NCBI RefSeq assembly: GCF_016909495.1 | Contig: NZ_JAFBFW010000003.1 | Span: forward strand, 744,001 to 808,000 | DNA length: 64,000 nucleotides | Reading direction: 5' to 3' | From: Pantoea coffeiphila | Lineage (GTDB): Bacteria; Pseudomonadota; Gammaproteobacteria; Enterobacterales; Enterobacteriaceae | Shown here: positions 59,225 to 64,000 of the stretch, piece after piece | How positions within the stretch are numbered: position 1 is the first letter of the stretch | Layout of the letters: every line of letters starts with the position of its first letter | Made by a program: the position numbers and the translations under genes | The notes under the pieces: model-generated | What the model was told of the DNA's origin: nothing | The model's database searches: none | The model's input: only the letters and a program-made list of their open reading frames with translations

Positions 59225-61780
59225 TTAAACCAGTGATTTCAGACGGTAAATCCACTCCAGCGCCTGGCGAGGGGAAAGCGAGTCGGGATCGAGCGCTTCC
59301 AGTGCCTCAACGGCGGGGGATGTTTCTTCCACCAGCAGCGGCAGCTGTGAACCATCGGCTTTAGTGGCGGCAGCATTGCCGGAAAGGGCTTCAAGCTCTT
59401 TCAGTTTCTGCCGCGCACGCTTAATCACGTCCTTCGGCACGCCCGCCAGCGCGGCGACCGCCAGCCCGTAGCTTTTGCTGGCTGCACCATCCTGCACGCT
59501 GTGCATAAAGGCGATGGTATCGCCGTGCTCAACGGCATCCAGATGGACGTTAGCCACGCCTTCAATCTGATCCGGTAAGGTGGTCAGCTCGAAATAGTGG
59601 GTGGCAAACAGCGTCATCGCCTTAATGCGGGTAGCCAGGCTTTCCGCGCAGGCCCAGGCCAGCGACAGGCCGTCGTAGGTGGAGGTTCCACGGCCGATTT
59701 CGTCCATCAGCACCAGGCTGTACTCGGTGGCGTTGTGCAGGATGTTGGCGGTTTCGGTCATTTCCACCATAAAAGTGGAGCGGCCAGATGCCAGATCGTC
59801 CGCTGCGCCAACGCGGGTAAAGATTCGATCTACCGGACCGATCACCGCCTGCTCTGCCGGAACGAAGCTGCCGATACAGGCCATCAGCGTGATCAGCGCA
59901 GCCTGGCGCATATAGGTACTTTTACCGCCCATATTCGGGCCGGTAACGATCAGCATGCGGCGCTGCGGTGAAAGCGACAGCGGGTTGGCGATAAACGGTT
60001 CTTTCAGTACCTGTTCAACCACCGGATGGCGCCCGCCGGTCAGCTTAATCCCTGCTTTATCGCTCAGCGTTGGGCAGCTGTAGTTCAGCGTCCATGCGCG
60101 TTCGGCCAGGTTGCTCAGCACGTCCAGCTCGGCCAGCGCAGCGGCGCTCACCTGTAACGCTTCCAGGTGCGGCAGCAGCATATCGAACAGTTGCTCATAC
60201 AGCGCTTTTTCCAGCGTCAGCGCTTTGCCTTTGGAAGTCAGTACTTTATCTTCATATTCCTTCAGCTCGGGAATGATATAGCGTTCGGCGTTTTTCAGCG
60301 TCTGGCGGCGAACATAGTGGATCGGCACCTGATGGCTCTGGCCACGGCTGACCTGAATGTAGTAACCGTGAATGGCATTGAACCCGACCTTCAGCGTGTC
60401 CAGGCCGAGCTTTTCACGCTCGCGGATTTCCAGCCGGTCAAGGTAGTCGGTCGCGCCGTCGGCCAGCGCCCGCCATTCATCCAGCTCTTCGTTATAGCCT
60501 GGCGCAATGACGCCGCCGTCGCGCACCAGCACCGGCGGGGTTTCGATAATCGCGCGCTCCAGCAGCTCGCGCAGTTCGGCAAACTCACCCATCTGGCTAC
60601 GCAGGGTTTGCAGATGGTCGGTTTGATTATTTTCCAGTACCTCATTCAGCTGCGGTAGCTGCTGGAAGGCGTGGCGCATGCGGGCCAGATCGCGCGGGCG
60701 GGCGGTGCGCAGCGCCAGACGTGCCAGAATTCGCTCAAGATCGCCGATCTGCCGCAGCAGCGGCGAAAGCTCATCGTTGAGATCCTGCAGGGCGGCGATA
60801 CTTTGCTGGCGCTGGGTAATGACCTGGGTATTACGCACCGGACTGTGCAGCCAGCGCTTCAGCATGCGGCTGCCCATTGGCGTCACGGTTTTGTCCAGTA
60901 CCGAAGCCAGCGTGTTTTCAATGCCGCCGGAAAGATTCTGGGTGATTTCAAGGTTTCTACGGGTGGCTGCATCCATAATGATGCTGTCCTGCTGGCGCTC
61001 CATGGTCAGCGAACGGATATGCGGCAGCGAGGTGCGCTGGGTATCTTTCACGTACTGCAACAGACAGCCTGCGGCACGCAGCGCCTGATGTGCCTGCTCC
61101 ACGCCGAAACCGCTGAGATCGCGGGTGGCGAACTGCAGGTTGAGCTGCTGACGGGCGGTATCCAGCTCAAACTCCCACAGCGGTCGGCGGCGCAGGCCGC
61201 GGCGGTTTTCAATCAGCGCCATCGACGGGAAGTCTTCCGGGTACAGCAGCTCGGCCGGGTTAGAGCGCTGTAGTTCTGCTGCCATCGTTTCCTGATCGTC
61301 CGGCTCTGCCACACGGAAACGGCCAGAGCTGATATCCAGCGTGGCGTAACCAAACCCGCGTGCGCTCTGCCAGATGGCCGCCAGCAGGTTATCCTGGCGC
61401 TCCTGCAGCAGCGCCTCATCGCTGATCGTTCCCGGGGTGACAATGCGTACCACTTTACGCTCAACCGGGCCTTTGCTCAGTGCCGGATCGCCGACCTGCT
61501 CGCAGATCGCGACGGATTCGCCCAGCTGTACCAGCTTCGCCAGATAGTTTTCCACGGCGTGATAGGGCACGCCCGCCATCGGGATCGGCTCTCCGGCGGA
61601 GGCACCGCGTTTGGTCAGCGAGATTTCCAGCAGCTGAGAAGCACGTTTGGCATCGTCGTAAAACAGCTCATAGAAGTCACCCATACGGTAGAACATCAAA
61701 ATTTCCGGATGTTCTGCTTTCAGCCGCAGGTACTGCTGCATCATTGGTGTATGTGCGTCGAAATTCTCTAGTGTACTCAT
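59225..61780 (-). CDS. mutS: DNA mismatch repair protein MutS
   Basis: Recognises base mismatches and small loops and recruits MutL. 851 aa (E. coli 853). The mismatch-wedge residues Phe36 and Glu38 lie in [12 protein letters not shown]. The connector, lever and clamp domains follow. The C-terminal ABC-type ATPase has Walker [14 protein letters not shown] (about residues 615-627), [16 protein letters not shown] and ATHYFEL. The very C-terminal tetramerisation region ends IYRLKSLV. Complete, so no hypermutator truncation. Its start side borders an integrase-carrying insertion. Confidence 0.98.
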   Translation of the reverse strand: MSTLENFDAHTPMMQQYLRLKAEHPEILMFYRMGDFYELFYDDAKRASQLLEISLTKRGASAGEPIPMAGVPYHAVENYLAKLVQLGESVAICEQVGDPALSKGPVERKVVRIVTPGTISDEALLQERQDNLLAAIWQSARGFGYATLDISSGRFRVAEPDDQETMAAELQRSNPAELLYPEDFPSMALIENRRGLRRRPLWEFELDTARQQLNLQFATRDLSGFGVEQAHQALRAAGCLLQYVKDTQRTSLPHIRSLTMERQQDSIIMDAATRRNLEITQNLSGGIENTLASVLDKTVTPMGSRMLKRWLHSPVRNTQVITQRQQSIAALQDLNDELSPLLRQIGDLERILARLALRTARPRDLARMRHAFQQLPQLNEVLENNQTDHLQTLRSQMGEFAELRELLERAIIETPPVLVRDGGVIAPGYNEELDEWRALADGATDYLDRLEIREREKLGLDTLKVGFNAIHGYYIQVSRGQSHQVPIHYVRRQTLKNAERYIIPELKEYEDKVLTSKGKALTLEKALYEQLFDMLLPHLEALQVSAAALAELDVLSNLAERAWTLNYSCPTLSDKAGIKLTGGRHPVVEQVLKEPFIANPLSLSPQRRMLIVTGPNMGGKSTYMRQAALITLMACIGSFVPAEQAVIGPVDRIFTRVGAADDLASGRSTFMVEMTETANILHNATEYSLVLMDEIGRGTSTYDGLSLAWACAESLATRIKAMTLFATHYFELTTLPDQIEGVANVHLDAVEHGDTIAFMHSVQDGAASKSYGLAVAALAGVPKDVIKRARQKLKELEALSGNAAATKADGSQLPLLVEETSPAVEALEALDPDSLSPRQALEWIYRLKSLV

Positions 61781-61874
61781 CAGTTTATGATGTCCATTTT
61801 ATTAAATTTTAACGAGTTAGTGATGTTTGTTGTTATCATTGAGTTTCACTTTGTCTCATTGGATCTCATGAAAT

Positions 61875-61957
61875 CCTACATTTAAATGTAGGTTAAAGTG
61901 TAGCTTACCAACCTATAGCCTGGTAAAATATGGCTACTTAGAGCACAACCTACATTT
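61875..61957. repeat. CCTACATTT sites upstream of the integrase gene
   Basis: A perfect 18-bp palindrome (CCTACATTT / AAATGTAGG, 61875-61892) and a third CCTACATTT half at 61949-61957. Between them is another inverted repeat, TTACCA (61905-61910) / TGGTAA (61921-61926). They are spaced across the 217-bp mutS-integrase gap and resemble recombinase arm sites or an operator for integrase autoregulation. Short direct TCTCAT repeats lie just left, at about 61854-61869. Confidence 0.55.
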
Positions 61958-61997
61958 CGTTTAATAAATGCGTAGGGAGCATGATAACGGAGTCTTT

Positions 61998-63305
61998 ATG
62001 GCAGGAAAACAAGAGGCAAAGCCACTGTCGTTTAAAGCGATAGAAATGATGAAGCCAGGTGACAAAGATAAAGCTGATATTGGCGAAAATCGTGGTTTAC
62101 GTGTCTCCTGTGGTGCTACTGGTGTTAAGTCTTTTTTCTATCGTTACACGAGTCCTGTGACTGGAAAACTTGCTCAGGTAAAAATTGGCAACTTCCCGCA
62201 GACTTCTCTCGCCGCTGCACGTCTTAAACTCAACGAATTAAAGCTCCTCCGTCAGGAAGGACGGTGTCCTGCATCAGAACTCAGGCAGGAAAAACAACTT
62301 CGTGCAATCGAGGCTGAACAGGCCAAAGTACCTGAATTAACTGTGCAGGGATTAGTTGAACTCTACCTGACTGAGCGCATTGAGGACCGCAAAACTAAGG
62401 ATGGCAAAATCATTCCGGGAGCCCGGAAGAAGAAGGGCCAGGATGAAGTGCGCAGAACACTGTATGCCGATGCGGTAGATAAGCTGGGTGATCGTAATGC
62501 AGCAGAAATCACACGCAATGACGTGATTACGCTTATCAATGGCATTGTTGCCAGAGGCGCAAAAGTGCAAGCCGGTAACGTTCTACGGGAGCTGTCTTTG
62601 GCCTACGAGTTCGCTATTGGTCTGGGGCGTTTTGATGCCAGCTTTGCTAATCCCGCGCTGTTGGCAAAATCCAGCCTGCGTCAAACTCGAATCAAGCTTA
62701 CTAATAATTGCGGGACTCGAGTTCTTAGTGAAGCTGAGCTGAAAAAGTTTCTCCTGTGGCTACCGGGTTCTGCTTTTTCACCGACAATCAAAAACGTGCT
62801 TCGTCTGACCTTGTGGACAGGTTGCCGTACCGGTGAGGTCTGTAACATGGCGTGGAAGGATGTTGATCTGGAGAAAGGTACGATACACCTGCGCGAGAAT
62901 AAAACAGGCGTTGAACGTTACGTTCAGCTATCGACGCAAGCAATAGATTTTCTTAAAGTTCTCCGCCTCAATTCGGATACATATTTATTTCCGTCTACAC
63001 GAACAAGAAGACCAATCCAGCAAAAGTATCTTACGGAGAATGCGTGGCGCTTACGTGAATCCGGGCAGATGCTAGATATACCGAGTTGGACACCTCATGA
63101 TTTACGGCGGACCGTGCGTACCGGGCTATCACGGCTTCAATGTCCTAACGAAGTGGCTGAGGCTATTCTGGGACATACAAAAGGCGGTGTGGAAGGTATT
63201 TATAACCTTTACAAGTATGATGCTGAGTGTAAAAAGTGGCTGCAGATTTGGGCGGATTATCTCGAACGCATATCATCGAGCAATAGCATATGTCGCCAGA
63301 GCTGA
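61998..63305 (+). CDS. Tyrosine-recombinase integrase (DUF4102 type)
   Basis: Site-specific recombinase of a prophage or genomic island. 435 aa from ATG 61998, preceded by ACGGAG. N-terminal DUF4102 arm-binding domain (about residues 10-95; GENRGLRVSCGATGVKSFFY, KIGNFPQTSLAAAR), a core-binding domain and a C-terminal catalytic domain. Catalytic residues are Arg277 (TGCRTGEVC), His367 and Arg370 (PHDLRRT), His393 (LGHTKGG) and Tyr402 (GIYNLY), all present, so it should be active. Base composition is clearly more AT-rich than mutS and codon use differs from the neighbouring core genes. It points away from mutS into AT-rich DNA. Confidence 0.95.
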   Translation: MAGKQEAKPLSFKAIEMMKPGDKDKADIGENRGLRVSCGATGVKSFFYRYTSPVTGKLAQVKIGNFPQTSLAAARLKLNELKLLRQEGRCPASELRQEKQLRAIEAEQAKVPELTVQGLVELYLTERIEDRKTKDGKIIPGARKKKGQDEVRRTLYADAVDKLGDRNAAEITRNDVITLINGIVARGAKVQAGNVLRELSLAYEFAIGLGRFDASFANPALLAKSSLRQTRIKLTNNCGTRVLSEAELKKFLLWLPGSAFSPTIKNVLRLTLWTGCRTGEVCNMAWKDVDLEKGTIHLRENKTGVERYVQLSTQAIDFLKVLRLNSDTYLFPSTRTRRPIQQKYLTENAWRLRESGQMLDIPSWTPHDLRRTVRTGLSRLQCPNEVAEAILGHTKGGVEGIYNLYKYDAECKKWLQIWADYLERISSSNSICRQS

Positions 63306-63888
63306 CAAACTAAAATTTTTAGTAAAGCAATACGAGTTTATTCCTTTTCTAGCATAACCTGGATATGAGTAATCTGTTTAGATAATCAACAGATAGTCAT
63401 TCGTTATAGAGCTGTATAAAAATACAGCTCATCATTGTTAATGAGCGAGTCTGCACGAATAGAGGTTGAGCCATGATTTACATGTCATAATATTAATCAT
63501 TTTATTTTTTTGATTTGTGGTTATACATATACTCATGGTTGTACTCACTTTGGAGTTGGTTCGCATTCGTAATGCGAAGGCCGTAGTATCGACTCCTATT
63601 ATCGCACCGCTAACGTCCCCCATTATCGATTTTACCTTAATTTTTGTGATTTTGTTTGTATTGTTTATCCAGTATTATCCGCTTTTAGCCGTTGCAATCC
63701 AAATTCAAAACGGGTACATAAATGAGTACCCATGCCAGCCTATGTCGATTGCATGTTTGATAATGAGATCTTGGTTGGGCGTGGCTTGAACGCTTTTGTC
63801 TGGGGTTATAGATTTTACTCGTTGGAAAATTTTTTATTAGCCAGATAAGATATATTTACCATAAAGTTAGTATTTATAAGGAGTTAAC
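63306..63888. other. AT-rich non-core DNA after the integrase, no convincing gene
   Basis: 583 bp of low-GC sequence. An 8-bp hairpin TTCGCATT-CGT-AATGCGAA lies at 63560-63578 and a GGGTAC / GTACCC inverted repeat at about 63711-63730. Open frames of 90 aa (63517-63789, plus) and 61 aa (63438-63623, minus) overlap each other. The plus one has a hydrophobic stretch (FTLIFVILFVLFI) but starts from GTG without a ribosome-binding site. I would not call either. Probably island DNA with decayed or unrecognised content. Confidence 0.4.
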
Positions 63889-64000
63889 GTGCTTACTGTT
63901 TACTGCGAAAAAATGACTCAATCATGGCTAAATGGCCCCATGTTTGGATTAATAGGAATTTTGATAGGTGCTGCTTTGGGATTATTAACAGCCTATTGTA
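63889..64000 (+). CDS. Start of an unknown membrane protein, cut by the window end
   Basis: GTG at 63889 with AAGGAG five bases upstream opens a frame that runs off the window. The 37 visible residues are a short polar start followed by a hydrophobic helix (GLIGILIGAALGLLTAY, about residues 20-36), so an N-terminal membrane anchor. I do not recognise a family from this fragment. Likely the first cargo gene of the element behind the integrase. Confidence 0.55.
   Translation, partial: MLTVYCEKMTQSWLNGPMFGLIGILIGAALGLLTAYC

Noticed and set aside
59042..59236. 64-aa frame after narI
   Set aside because: Contains the nar terminator hairpin; no ribosome-binding site or family resemblance.
63438..63623. 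61-aa minus-strand frame in the island DNA
   Set aside because: Weak start context, overlaps an equally unsupported plus-strand frame, no recognisable motif.

Overview
This window is a stretch of enterobacterial chromosome. It is almost certainly from the Erwinia/Pantoea (Erwiniaceae) side of Enterobacterales. Gene order (mltA-tcdA-csdEA-ygdI-gcvA-ygdD-rlmM-xni-ppnN-queF-syd-csrB-yqcC-truC-yqcA ... barA-rlmD-relA-mazG-pyrG-eno-queE ... queD-cysJIH ... cysG-cysDNC-ygbE-ftsB-ispDF-truD-surE-pcm-nlpD-rpoS ... mutS) matches the E. coli 60-63 min region with local insertions and losses. Protein lengths and active-site residues match the E. coli proteins almost one for one. Genus level is inference; I could not run a search.

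Layout. 1-14.4 kb: MltA lytic transglycosylase (5' end cut by the window), the TcdA/CsdE/CsdA tRNA-modification and sulfur-relay group, YgdI lipoprotein, the small RNA GcvB divergent from gcvA, rRNA and tRNA modification enzymes (RlmM, TruC, QueF), PpnN, Syd, the small RNA CsrB with its far-upstream UvrY-type box, and a glycerate 2-kinase. 14.4-25.6 kb: BarA (which drives csrB through UvrY), RlmD, RelA, MazG, PyrG and Eno. The relA-mazG gap lacks mazEF and is filled with three different repeat structures. 25.6-32.2 kb: an accessory stretch between eno and cysJ, with an exported metallo-beta-lactamase-fold protein that has a degenerate metal motif, a divergent LysR regulator, QueE, an exported family I pyrophosphatase, a cystine-type amino-acid ABC transporter, a dispersed repeat and QueD.

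32.4-43 kb: the sulfate-assimilation block, cysJIH and cysG-cysDNC. Together these take sulfate to APS, PAPS, sulfite and sulfide, with CysG making the siroheme for CysI. Between them sit a YCII-domain protein and an Iap-like exported peptidase, where E. coli K-12 carries its type I-E CRISPR-Cas; no CRISPR is present here. 43-50 kb: FtsB, IspD/IspF, TruD, SurE, Pcm, NlpD and RpoS, with the conserved RpoS leader.

50-59 kb: a nitrate-respiration locus, narL facing narK-narGHJI, with NarL- and FNR-type boxes between them and no narX. It occupies the rpoS-mutS interval, a known polymorphic segment in enterics. After mutS a tyrosine recombinase gene (about 62.0-63.3 kb) and AT-rich DNA start what looks like an integrated element that runs off the window end.

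No strong case for a wholly new system emerged. The least explained items are the GGA-loop repeat elements (20.9-21.5 kb and 31.6 kb), the dyads upstream of the ABC operon, and the island start after mutS.
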